From: JBLHKE01 sp047619485
Lineage (GTDB): Bacteria > Verrucomicrobiota > Verrucomicrobiia > Verrucomicrobiales > DEV007
Reading direction: 5' to 3'
Assembly: GCA_047619485.1 (NCBI GenBank)
Contig: JBLHKE010000062.1
Location: 1-17,541, forward strand
DNA: 17,541 nt
In this document: piece after piece, positions 8,322 to 16,078 of the stretch
Numbering within the stretch: position 1 is the first letter of the stretch
Layout of the letters: each line of letters opens with the position of its first letter
Translations under genes and position numbers: made by a program
The notes under the pieces: model-generated
Database searches by the model: none
Seen by the model: only the letters and a program-made list of their open reading frames with translations
What the model was told of the DNA's origin: nothing

Positions 8322-9142
8322 CTACGGCTTCCGAGAATGCCCGTGCTCCGCCGATTGCATCAGGCCACGCATGTAATCGACGGCAAACAGGCGCCCGAGC
8401 ATGTGGTAGTCGGGAAATTCGTTCGATTCGCCCGCCATCGTCGGCGCGTGGTCCGGCCGGATCGGGCAGTCGATCCCCGCTTCATAGTAAGCCTCCACGC
8501 ACGCGACCGTGTCCGTCTTGCCATTGTCGTGAAACACTTCGCGAAAACTCGGCACCGCGCCGACGACATCGCGGAAGTGGGCGAAGTTGATGTGTGGTGC
8601 CAGGCGGCGGATCAGCGAGGGAATGTCATACCGGCGGCGCTCGAAGCGATCGTCCCCTGACACAGACAGATCCCGTTCGACGGCGACACGACGATCCCGA
8701 AGAGCCGCTCGAACGCTTGCGGCGTGGACATGATGCGCGCCTGGCCGTGGAGTTCCTCGACCGGAGGGTCGTCCGGATGCATCGATAGCTTCACGCCAGC
8801 CCGCTCCGCCACCGGCACGACCTCCTTCAAAAAGTATTCCAAGTTCTCCCAGAGTTGTTCCGCACTGTTCGGCTCACTCACCTCCGCCCGGTAGCCGGTG
8901 TCATTTGGCACCGCCGTCTGTCGCGCCAGATCCAGCACTGTCACCTTGGCGCCGCCCCGCTCTAACACATCCACCGATGTGCGCTGCCAATCATCATCCG
9001 ACATCCAGCTGTAGCACAACACCGGCACGCCAGCCGCGCCCATGTTGCGGATCAGAGCCTTGAAATCCTCGAGCTGCTGGTCGCGTCCCGGCGAGTTATG
9101 GATGAAGCGCAAGGTGGGCACCAGCCGCTCGATCACCCCGAG
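8322..9142 (-). pseudogene. uxuA: uxuA-like D-mannonate dehydratase remnant, 5'-truncated and frameshifted
   Basis: Mannonate dehydratase (UxuA) removes water from D-mannonate to give 2-keto-3-deoxygluconate in hexuronate catabolism. Homology begins at LGVIERLVP (about 9142) and continues through NSPGRDQQLEDFKALIRNMG, LCYSWMSDDDWQRT, SMHPDDPPVEELHG and GICLCQGTIASS in one frame. It then continues in another frame with YDIPSLIRRLAPHINFAHFRDV, FREVFHDNGKTD and PIRPDHAPTMAGE to a TAG at 8322. The switch needs one missing base near 8625-8640. All four metal-site motifs (HPDDPP, CQG, HFRDV, RPDH) are still readable. About 55-70 N-terminal residues are missing; upstream of the join the DNA codes on the opposite strand for a TPR fragment. 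An open frame continues to 9316 but that part is antisense. Either a real pseudogene or, for the frameshift alone, an assembly error. Confidence 0.82.
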
Positions 9143-9380
9143 GCGCATTACGCGAAATCGTTGCAGATCATCCCGGACCAGGAGGGCGTCCGCGAGGAAC
9201 TGGTGCGGCTCTATCTTGCCAACGGCGAGCGGGAGAAAGCCGCCGAGCAGTTGCAGGCGATGCTCGGTCTTGATCGAAATGACTTCGAGCACCTCGCGCA
9301 GCTCGCCCAGCTCCAAGCTGAACCTCTACCGGGAAGGCCGCGCGGCGCGGGATCCGACGCTCGTCCGCGGGCAAGATTGA
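9140..9380 (+). pseudogene. C-terminal fragment of a TPR-repeat protein, frameshifted
   Basis: Plus-strand reading from about 9140 gives tetratricopeptide-like helices: EAHYAKSLQIIPDQEG, then VREELVRLYLANGEREKAA and EQLQAMLGLDRNDFEHLAQL. The spacing of A, L, Y, G and A residues is typical of TPR. The frame breaks near 9311-9314; removing one C there restores AQLKLNLYREGRAARD and a TGA at 9378-9380. There is no start codon of its own, and upstream sequence is antisense to the uxuA remnant, so the N-terminal part is gone. Such C-terminal repeats occur in many exported or sulfatase-linked proteins; the parent gene cannot be identified. It probably marks one side of a deletion or rearrangement joint. 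Confidence 0.6.
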
Positions 9381-9678
9381 CCGGTCAAGACCGATACGCG
9401 GCGCTTCAACCCTCTCACGGAGGTGTTCGCTGTAGCTGATGCGTGAGCGCTTCAGCGTCCCCCAGATAGCGAAGCGCCAGCAGCCCGCGCAGGCCAACTT
9501 CCTGCCGCCCGAACCCGGTCACGTGCCCGGCATGCAGAAGGCGCGCGCCGCCACCGCCGACATCTACCCGTGCCTCCGCTTGCCCAATTGGGAAATCGGA
9601 GCAACTGGTCCAGTCGCCCAACAATCCTACAATTCGCGATGTTGTTTATAGTTGATCTGCCGTGTTAGCATCCGCTCC
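9381..9678. other. Intergenic stretch without a convincing gene
   Basis: About 300 bp between the TPR fragment and the permease. Short open frames exist on both strands, but none reads like a known family. A plus-strand piece, VKTDTRRFNPLTEVFAVADA followed by a stop (about 9381-9440), might be a further gene scrap, but I cannot place it. The right half holds a perfect palindrome, a bulged inverted repeat and a TATAGT box ahead of the permease start. Confidence 0.5.
9583..9652 (+). promoter_or_regulatory. Possible control region of the permease gene (palindrome, inverted repeat, -10-like box)
   Basis: CCCAATTGGG (9583-9592) is a perfect 10-bp palindrome. CAACAATC (9619-9626) and GATGTTG (9638-9644) form an inverted repeat with one bulged A. 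TATAGT (9647-9652) matches five of six -10 bases and lies 27 nt before the permease ATG at 9679. I see no good -35 hexamer at 16-18 nt, so promoter activity is uncertain; an activator-dependent promoter is one possibility. Confidence 0.28.
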
Positions 9679-11367
9679 ATGCACGCCTCCCTCGCCCTCC
9701 TCCCGATTGCCGTTGTCGCGGTGTTTCTGGTCGGGCTGCGTTGGCCGGCGAGCCGGGCGATGCCGCTGAGCTACGTCACGGCAGCGCTGCTCGCAATTTT
9801 TGTCTGGCAGGTTCCTGCGCTTCAGGTGACGGCGGCAACGGTCAAAGGTCTGGTCATCACGGCGACGCTGCTGTTCATCATATTTGGAGCGATCTTGATG
9901 CTAAACACGCTGCAGGAGAGCGGTGCGCTGACCACCATCCGCCGTGGTTTTATGGACATCTCCCCGGACCGGCGCGTGCAGGTGATAATCATCGCCTGGT
10001 TGTTCGGCTCCTTCATCGAGGGATCGGCTGGTTTCGGCACGCCCGCCGCGGTGGCGGTGCCTTTGTTAGTCGGTCTGCGTTTTCCGGCGATGGCGGCGGT
10101 CGTGGCCGGGATGATCATCCAGAGCACTCCCGTTTCGTTCGGTGCGCTCGGCACGCCCATCCTCGTCGGCGTCAACACGGGGCTCGGCAACGATGCGGCG
10201 GTGTTGGAGTTCGCGAGGGCGCAGGGTTTCGTCGATGCCGCCGGCCTGGTGGACCGCGACGCATTGTTGGCGATGATCGGCGCCAAGGTGGCGTTGTTGC
10301 ACGCCATCATCGGGACCTTGGTGCCGCTATTTGTTGTCTCGCTGATGACGCGTTTCTTCGGCGAGAAGCGCACCTTGCGCGAAGGGCTGGCGATTTGGAA
10401 ATTCGCGCTGTTCGCCTCGCTGTCGATGACCGTGCCGTACCTGATCGTCGCCATCGTCCTCGGGCCGGAGTTCCCGTCGCTGATCGGTGCGCTCGTCGGG
10501 CTGGCGATCGTGGTTACCGCCGCCAAGAGGGGGTTCCTGATGCCGCGGCGCGAGGACACCTGGGACTTCCCGGCGAAGGAGACCTGGGACCCGAGCTGGT
10601 CTGGCACGATCGCGATCAGCACCGCCGCCCCGCGTTCGCAGATCTCGATGCTGCGCGCCTGGTCGCCGTATTTGTTGGTCGCGCTGCTACTGGTGGTGAC
10701 CCGCGTGCCGGTTCTCGGGGTGAAGAACTTGCTCATCGCGCCGTGGGTAACGCTTTCCAATGGCTCGCTTTTTGGCACTGACATCGCGCTTAAAGTCCAG
10801 CCGCTCTATCTCCCCGGTACCGTGTTCGTCGTCGTGTCTCTGACCACCTACTTCCTGCACCGGATGGATCGGGCATCTTACCGGAAGGCATGGGGAAACT
10901 CGTGGAGGACGACCTTGCGCGCGTCGGTGGCTTTGGTGTTCACCGTGCCGATGGTGCAGGTCTTCATCAATTCCGGAGGCGGTGCGGCCGGACTGGCGAA
11001 GATGCCGATCGAACTCGCGCAAGGAATCGCCGATCTCACCGGCGAGGCATGGCCTCTGGTCGCGCCGATCGTTGGCGGTTTCGGGGCCTTCGTTGCCGGC
11101 AGCAACACCGTGAGCAACATGATGTTCTCGCTGTTCCAATTCGGCGTCGGCGAGCGCATCGGAGCGGACCCGAGCTGGGTGGTCGCCCTGCAGGCGGTCG
11201 GGGGTGCGGCGGGCAACATTATCTGCGTGCACAATGTCGTCGCGGCCTCTGCGGTGGTCGGCCTCGTCGGCAAAGAGGGATTGGTGATCCGCAAGACGCT
11301 GCCCGCCTTCCTCTACTATGCGCTGTTCGCGGGTCTGCTCGGGTTCGTCATCATTCGCATGTCCTAG
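9679..11367 (+). CDS. L-lactate permease (LctP/LldP) family transporter
   Basis: Inner-membrane carboxylate transporter of 562 residues, close to the usual family length of about 550. I start at the ATG at 9679; a TTG nine codons upstream is also open but lacks support. The protein is almost entirely hydrophobic helices, about 12-14, with short polar loops. The clearest family block is FIEGSAGFGTPAAVAVP at about residues 112-128, followed by LRFPAMAAVVAGMIIQSTPV and SFGALGTPILVGVNTGLG. The C-terminal GGFGAFVAGSNTVSNMMFSL and GNIICVHNVVAASAVVGL also match the family. Characterised members carry L-lactate, D-lactate or glycolate with protons. Beside a uxuA remnant and DgoD-like enzymes a sugar-acid or related hydroxy acid is possible, but that is inference. 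It follows the decay zone and precedes the propeller protein by 71 bp. Confidence 0.92.
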   Translation: MHASLALLPIAVVAVFLVGLRWPASRAMPLSYVTAALLAIFVWQVPALQVTAATVKGLVITATLLFIIFGAILMLNTLQESGALTTIRRGFMDISPDRRVQVIIIAWLFGSFIEGSAGFGTPAAVAVPLLVGLRFPAMAAVVAGMIIQSTPVSFGALGTPILVGVNTGLGNDAAVLEFARAQGFVDAAGLVDRDALLAMIGAKVALLHAIIGTLVPLFVVSLMTRFFGEKRTLREGLAIWKFALFASLSMTVPYLIVAIVLGPEFPSLIGALVGLAIVVTAAKRGFLMPRREDTWDFPAKETWDPSWSGTIAISTAAPRSQISMLRAWSPYLLVALLLVVTRVPVLGVKNLLIAPWVTLSNGSLFGTDIALKVQPLYLPGTVFVVVSLTTYFLHRMDRASYRKAWGNSWRTTLRASVALVFTVPMVQVFINSGGGAAGLAKMPIELAQGIADLTGEAWPLVAPIVGGFGAFVAGSNTVSNMMFSLFQFGVGERIGADPSWVVALQAVGGAAGNIICVHNVVAASAVVGLVGKEGLVIRKTLPAFLYYALFAGLLGFVIIRMS

Positions 11368-11438
11368 CGGTCGCCAATCGGCACGTAGCTTCTGAACTTA
11401 CTTTTTTCAACGGATCCAATTCCCAAAACAACCGCCTC

Positions 11439-13553
11439 ATGAAACACCCAAAACAGATCGCAATCTACGGCCTTTTTCTTGCCCTCTTTTCGATGCCCCT
11501 TGCGGCGGCGGAACCTGCGTCGGGATGGCGAGGCAACGCGACGGGACTGTGGCCGGATACAAAGGCGCCCACCTCTTGGAAGCGGTTAGCCCACGGTGCG
11601 ATCGAAGACATGCGTGCGCAGGCCGATCAGCCATCGAAGCCCGGTGCAGGAAAGGCCCCGGCGGTCAGGAAGGGTTTGATCGCGGAGTGGCTCGTGCTTG
11701 GACCGTTTTCGGTGCACGATTCGGTAGAGAATTTTGATGACGACTTGGTGGGCGGCGAAGCGTTACTTTCTCCCACTTCAGGCCAGCGCAGCGGGGGCAA
11801 AGAGTGGCGCCGCGTGGCGGGCACACTGGACGATCCGATGGTATTTGGAACGGCCGTTTTGCCGTGGGTCGAACTGGAGCCAGTCGATAGCTTCGCAGGC
11901 AATCGCATCTACTACGCGCATGCGCACGTCTATTCCCCGCGCGGCGGACCGACCCGAGCCGTCGTCGAACATTGTTACGGGCTCAAGGTCTGGGTGAACG
12001 GACGCGTGGCGTACCGAAATCCCCAACGTCTCGGTGTGCTGGGCGGTTATCAGCCGATCAGCAAACACGAACTGGCGAACACCGAGCCGCCGGCAGGACA
12101 ATTCGGGTTCGATCTGGCGCCCGGTTGGAACCGCCTGCTGCTCAAATTGAGCAGCTCGAATCGCGACAACTGGAAGGAGACGAACTTCTGTCTGCGGCTG
12201 ATGGACCCGCCGGACGTCGCCTACGAAAGCGAGAACATCCGCTGGATGACGGAGCTGCCGGGGAGGAGCACGTCGACCCCGATCCTCGTCGGCGACCGCA
12301 TCTTTATCGCGGCTGAACCCGATCTCCTGGTCTGCGTAGACAAGCGCTCCGGTCGCATCCTGTGGTCCGCCGCCAATAATTACTACGAAGCGCTCTCGGA
12401 CGAAGAGCGGCAGGCCGATCCCGCCTACGCGACACGCGTAGCGCCGCTCGCTGCGAAACTGCGGGAGGAACCCGATCGCTCCAAGCGCATGGCCTTGCGC
12501 CGCGAAATGCAGGAGACACTCATGACCATCGACCAGCCGCGCTTCGAGCTGAAGTACGACGGGCATTTCGCATCGCACTTCGGCATCGTCGGATTTTCGA
12601 TGCCCACGCCGGTCAGCGACGGCAAGCACGTCTACGTGTGGAGCGGCATGGGCGTCGCCGCCTGCTACGACTTGGACGGCCGGCGGCAGTGGATCACACG
12701 CGTGCCGACGGGGCGGCTGGAGTACGGCTCATCCCCCGCCCTTGCCGACGGCGTGCTCGGGGTTTTTCTCGGCAAGCTCCACGGCCTGGACGCGAAGACA
12801 GGCGAGCTGTTGTGGACTCAGCCGAAGATCAAAAAAAACATCGGCGCCGTCCTCGCCACGACCTTTGCGGGTCGGCAGGTTTTCGTGTCGCAGTTAGGCG
12901 AGATCATCCGCCCCGAGGATGGAGAATTGCTATTCCGTCCGAGAAACGCGATTGACGGCGGCTGCTGGGCACCGCCAGTCTTGCTGGGCTCGCGCATGTT
13001 CGTCGGCAAGTACGGCGTGAAACAGCTCAGCGTGTTCGATTTTAAAGGAGTCGATCCGGAGGAAGACCTGCAAGAGTGGAAACCCGAATTGCTCGCGACC
13101 ATCGATCTGGATCTGCCGCGGGAACACAGTCTGCTCCCGGATGGCAGCTGGATCGACCGCTCGACGGCCGGCTCGCCATTGGTGCACGAGGACCTGGCTT
13201 ACTCCGTCGACATCTATGGCTGGCTCTACGTGCGAGATTTGAAAACGGGAGCCACGATCTATTACAAGGATCTGCAGCTGGACGGATTGATGCACTACAA
13301 CGCCGTTCCAGTCGCCGCGAGCCCCACACTGATCGGCGACAAGATCCTCGTGATGGACAACCAGGGAACCACCATTGTCCTCGCCCCCGGTCGCACATTC
13401 AAAGTGCTGGGACGAAACCGGATCGAAACCCGCCTAGAACGCGTCTGGCTCCTTCCGGCACAGGAAACCCTCACCTACGCGCCGCCAATCGCAGATGCGG
13501 ACTGCCTCTACCTGCGCGGCGAACGGTTTCTCTACTGCATTGGCCAGCCGTAA
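11439..13553 (+). CDS. Secreted jelly-roll plus PQQ-like beta-propeller protein
   Basis: Exported protein of 704 residues. The ATG at 11439 gives a signal peptide (MKHPKQIAIYGLFLALFSMP, then LAAAEPA). The frame is open further upstream only because it overlaps the permease gene. Residues of about 80-255 resemble the jelly-roll domain seen in glycosidase-associated proteins: IAEWLVLGPFS, LKVWVNGRVAYRN and FDLAPGWNRLLLKLSSS. From about 266 PQQ-type propeller blades follow: TPILVGDRIFIAAEPDLLVC, VDKRSGRILW, GLDAKTGELLW, RDLKTGATIYYKD and SPTLIGDKILVMDNQGTTIV. A charged helical insert at about 315-365 (ALSDEERQADPAYATR, then KLREEPDRSKRMALRREMQ) interrupts the first blades. No dehydrogenase catalytic motif is obvious, so it may be a structural or binding BamB-like propeller rather than a quinoprotein enzyme. 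Substrate unknown. Confidence 0.85.
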   Translation: MKHPKQIAIYGLFLALFSMPLAAAEPASGWRGNATGLWPDTKAPTSWKRLAHGAIEDMRAQADQPSKPGAGKAPAVRKGLIAEWLVLGPFSVHDSVENFDDDLVGGEALLSPTSGQRSGGKEWRRVAGTLDDPMVFGTAVLPWVELEPVDSFAGNRIYYAHAHVYSPRGGPTRAVVEHCYGLKVWVNGRVAYRNPQRLGVLGGYQPISKHELANTEPPAGQFGFDLAPGWNRLLLKLSSSNRDNWKETNFCLRLMDPPDVAYESENIRWMTELPGRSTSTPILVGDRIFIAAEPDLLVCVDKRSGRILWSAANNYYEALSDEERQADPAYATRVAPLAAKLREEPDRSKRMALRREMQETLMTIDQPRFELKYDGHFASHFGIVGFSMPTPVSDGKHVYVWSGMGVAACYDLDGRRQWITRVPTGRLEYGSSPALADGVLGVFLGKLHGLDAKTGELLWTQPKIKKNIGAVLATTFAGRQVFVSQLGEIIRPEDGELLFRPRNAIDGGCWAPPVLLGSRMFVGKYGVKQLSVFDFKGVDPEEDLQEWKPELLATIDLDLPREHSLLPDGSWIDRSTAGSPLVHEDLAYSVDIYGWLYVRDLKTGATIYYKDLQLDGLMHYNAVPVAASPTLIGDKILVMDNQGTTIVLAPGRTFKVLGRNRIETRLERVWLLPAQETLTYAPPIADADCLYLRGERFLYCIGQP

Positions 13554-13700
13554 GAAAACTCGGGCGGGAAGGGTATTACTATTTTTGAGCTCGATTGAGT
13601 GGAGGCGATCGCCGGGATGATTCCCAAATAGCACGGACTACCGGATGCTCATCTTGAGGCGACCGCTAGGAGGCGGATTCCAAAATCAACCCTCCCAAAA

Positions 13701-13730
13701 AATCTGCGTCAATCTGCGCTAATTTGCGGT
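13701..13730. repeat. Three tandem decamers (AATCTGCGTC-type)
   Basis: Three adjacent 10-mers, aatctgcgtc, aatctgcgct and aatttgcggt, share the core aatyTGCG and repeat at about one helical turn. They sit in non-coding DNA 155 bp before the symporter start. I recall similar 'atctgcg' strings scattered in other bacterial genomes, but that is not checked here. They could be a dispersed repeat or phased protein-binding sites. Confidence 0.6.
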
Positions 13731-13763
13731 TTCAAACCCGAGCATCCCGTCCGGAGTCTAGAG

Positions 13764-13789
13764 ACTGGATTTGCAATTTGCAATCCAGT
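13764..13789. repeat. Stem-loop, 8-bp perfect stem
   Basis: ACTGGATT (13764-13771) and AATCCAGT (13782-13789) are exact reverse complements around a 10-nt loop TGCAATTTGC. The loop plus stem edges contain TTGCAA twice, 7 bp apart. No run of T follows on either strand, so a classical terminator is unlikely. It may be an operator, an mRNA leader hairpin or part of a dispersed repeat. Confidence 0.55.
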
Positions 13790-13884
13790 GACTGGCCGGC
13801 GTGTGTCAGACAATCGATGGAGGGTGCAAGTGTGTAGCGGATTCGTTCTGGCCAAATTCCGCACTTCATACAAAGATCGGCGCC

Positions 13885-16068
13885 ATGACTTGGCTCGACT
13901 ACACCGTTCTCATCCTCTATTTCGTCTCCATGATCGTGATCGGCCTCTGGGCGATGCGCAAGGTCAAGGGTCAGGAGGACTACTTTATGGGTGGGCGTGG
14001 TTTCGGGAAGTTGTTGCAGACCTTCGCGGCTTTCGGAGCCGGAACGGGTGCGCACGAACCAGTTACCGTGGGACGCACCGGATGGACGAGCGGGTTGAGC
14101 GGGGTCTGGTCGGCGCTGATGTGGCTATTCGTGACACCGATCTATTGGATCACGGGAGTTTGGTACCGACGCATGCGCCACCTCACTTTGGGCGACTGGT
14201 TCGTGGAGCGCTACGAATCGAAGGGGATGGGTGCCGCCTACTCGCTGTTTGCTGTCACCTTCTACATGTTTTTCCTCTCGACGATGTTTTCCGCCATCGC
14301 GAAGTTCGCAGTTCCTCTGATGGGGATGGAACAGATTGGAGGTGTTGGGATCGAGTTCGTAATCATTCCCGTGCTCGCTGTGATTGTGATTGTCTACGGC
14401 GTGCTCGGCGGGCTGACGGCAGCTTACTATACCGACCTTGTGCAAGGCGTATTCATCATCTTGCTGTCGGTCTTGCTCATCCCATTTGGCCTCTGGGCCC
14501 TGGTCAAGGAACACGGGGATCCAGAAACGCAGGGGGTGATGGACGGGTTTTCGATCATGCACGAGCGAGTACCCGCCGACTATTTCAGTCTATTCTCGGG
14601 CCCTAGCGCAGGTGAGTTTCCGATCCAATACATCATCGCCCTAACACTGCTTGTCCTGATCGGGATCGTCGTTCAGCCGCACTTTATCAGCACCGGAGGC
14701 GGGTCTGCAAAAAGCGAACGCGACGCGCGGATCGGGCTGGTGACGGGTAATTTCCTTAAGCGGCTGTGCACCGTGGGCTGGGCGCTGACAGCGTTGATTT
14801 CGCTGGCTCTCCTAGCAGGCAATGCGGAGATCGCCGCCGATCCAGACAAGGTTTGGGGAGTGGCGGCGCGCGAGATCCTCGGGCCAGTCAATCTTGGTCT
14901 GGTCGGGCTGATGCTCGCCTGCCTGATGGCCGCGATGATGAGTTCGGCAGACACTTACATGATCGTGACCTCAGCGCTCATCACCAAAAACGTTTATGCT
15001 GCCTATATCGATCCGGAGGCGTCGGATCGCAAGGCGCTCCGCGTCGCCAGGCTAACCGGTTTGGCGATGATTGTCGGTGCGTCCTCCGTCGCGATGACGA
15101 TGTCGGATGTCTTCGGGCAGTTCAAGATGGCGATCGAGCTGCCTATCTTGTTCGCCGCGCCGTTCTGGATCGGGATGTATTGGCGCCGCGCCACGCGGAC
15201 GGCAGCGTGGGTGACGATCGCATTCTCGTTTACGATGTTCTTTGTCCTTCCGAATGTTATCCCGGTGATCTCCCCTTCCCTGCGGGCACATGCCGGCCTG
15301 GCCGCCACTACTAACATTATTACAACGACCAACACCCGCGAGGCGACTCCCGCAGATGTGGCCAAACACGAAGCCTGGGTCGAAGCCACGACCGAAGCTG
15401 ATGCGAACAGGGCGGACGCGCTTGCTCGGAACGACACCGTCCTCCTGGAGAAATCCGATGCCGTTCTGAAGAAACTCGGTTCCGAACCCGCAAATGCGCC
15501 CGTGGGGGAACTGATCGAACTGACCACGAAATCAGGCGGTCAGGCCATCTTTTGGTCAAGCGTATCCCCGGTCGGCGACACGGAATTGGAACTCGTCGAA
15601 AAGCGGGTGGACGGAAACGTCAAGACGGTGACCCAAAGGCATACGGGGAAATTTGAGGGAGCTGGGATCCTCAATATCGATTTCCTCCTCTACTACTGGA
15701 TGGGATTCGATCTCTCCAACTCATCGAAAGCCACGATGCAATCGCTTCGTCTACCGCCTCGTCTTTTCCTACCATTTGTTGTCCTGATCCTCGTCAGCCT
15801 CGTCACGCGGCGCAATAGTCAGGAGTCGCTCGATCGCTACTACGTCAAAATGAAGACGGAGGTGAACCCGGACCAGCAGGCCGACCGGGAGAATCTGGAG
15901 GAGTCCTACCGCAACCCAAAACGGTTCGAATCCCGCAGGCTTCTGCCAGGAACCAATTTCGAAATGCTCAAGCCGACGAAATTGGATGTGTTCGGATTCC
16001 TGGGCGCAATCGGGGTGTGCATCCTAGTGATTGCACTTCTCGGCTGGCTGGCAGGGATCGGGGCTTAG
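13885..16068 (+). CDS. Sodium:solute symporter (SSS/SLC5 family) with large hydrophilic insert
   Basis: Na+-coupled solute transporter of 727 residues, longer than the usual 480-600. The ATG at 13885 (MTWLDYTVLILYF) starts directly in the first membrane helix; the open upstream extension is hydrophilic and Cys-rich and was rejected. Family marks are EDYFMGGRGFGK at about 31-42, GGLTAAYYTDLVQG at 175-188, and MSSADTYM around S353-S354, the serine pair of the LeuT-fold Na2 site. Residues of about 470-592 form a polar, Thr/Glu/Lys-rich insert. It is followed by a helix (LFLPFVVLILVSLV), a charged stretch of about 60 residues and a last helix ending at the C-terminus. The substrate is unknown; sugars or sugar acids would fit the neighbours. 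It converges with the oxidoreductase gene, separated by 10 bp. Confidence 0.93.
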   Translation: MTWLDYTVLILYFVSMIVIGLWAMRKVKGQEDYFMGGRGFGKLLQTFAAFGAGTGAHEPVTVGRTGWTSGLSGVWSALMWLFVTPIYWITGVWYRRMRHLTLGDWFVERYESKGMGAAYSLFAVTFYMFFLSTMFSAIAKFAVPLMGMEQIGGVGIEFVIIPVLAVIVIVYGVLGGLTAAYYTDLVQGVFIILLSVLLIPFGLWALVKEHGDPETQGVMDGFSIMHERVPADYFSLFSGPSAGEFPIQYIIALTLLVLIGIVVQPHFISTGGGSAKSERDARIGLVTGNFLKRLCTVGWALTALISLALLAGNAEIAADPDKVWGVAAREILGPVNLGLVGLMLACLMAAMMSSADTYMIVTSALITKNVYAAYIDPEASDRKALRVARLTGLAMIVGASSVAMTMSDVFGQFKMAIELPILFAAPFWIGMYWRRATRTAAWVTIAFSFTMFFVLPNVIPVISPSLRAHAGLAATTNIITTTNTREATPADVAKHEAWVEATTEADANRADALARNDTVLLEKSDAVLKKLGSEPANAPVGELIELTTKSGGQAIFWSSVSPVGDTELELVEKRVDGNVKTVTQRHTGKFEGAGILNIDFLLYYWMGFDLSNSSKATMQSLRLPPRLFLPFVVLILVSLVTRRNSQESLDRYYVKMKTEVNPDQQADRENLEESYRNPKRFESRRLLPGTNFEMLKPTKLDVFGFLGAIGVCILVIALLGWLAGIGA

Positions 16069-16078
16069 GGCGCGTACA

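Larger units (their letters stand above)
13554..13884. other. 331-bp intergenic region upstream of the symporter
   Basis: No open frame here looks like a protein. It holds three tandem 10-bp units (13701-13730) and a stem-loop (13764-13789), listed separately. I see no convincing promoter hexamer pair for the symporter, and no terminator with a T-run after the propeller gene. It is the longest clearly non-coding gap outside the decay zone. Confidence 0.6.

Noticed and set aside
9145..9316. N-terminal extension of the uxuA frame to an ATG at 9316
   Set aside because: Its residues are the antisense of the TPR fragment and do not resemble the mannonate dehydratase N-terminus.
9415..9624. Small minus-strand frame with a piece like LRGLLALRYLGDAEALTHQL
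   Set aside because: It looks faintly protein-like, but I could match it to no family and it has no start context; recorded as gene-free sequence.
9822..10784. 320-codon open frame antisense to the permease
   Set aside because: It is Thr/Ser/Pro-rich, mirrors the permease codon pattern and has no family resemblance. Long antisense frames are expected in GC-rich DNA.
10890..11438. About 180 codons in frame ahead of the propeller protein
   Set aside because: It overlaps the permease gene in another frame and is Arg/Gly-rich noise; a good signal peptide starts at 11439.
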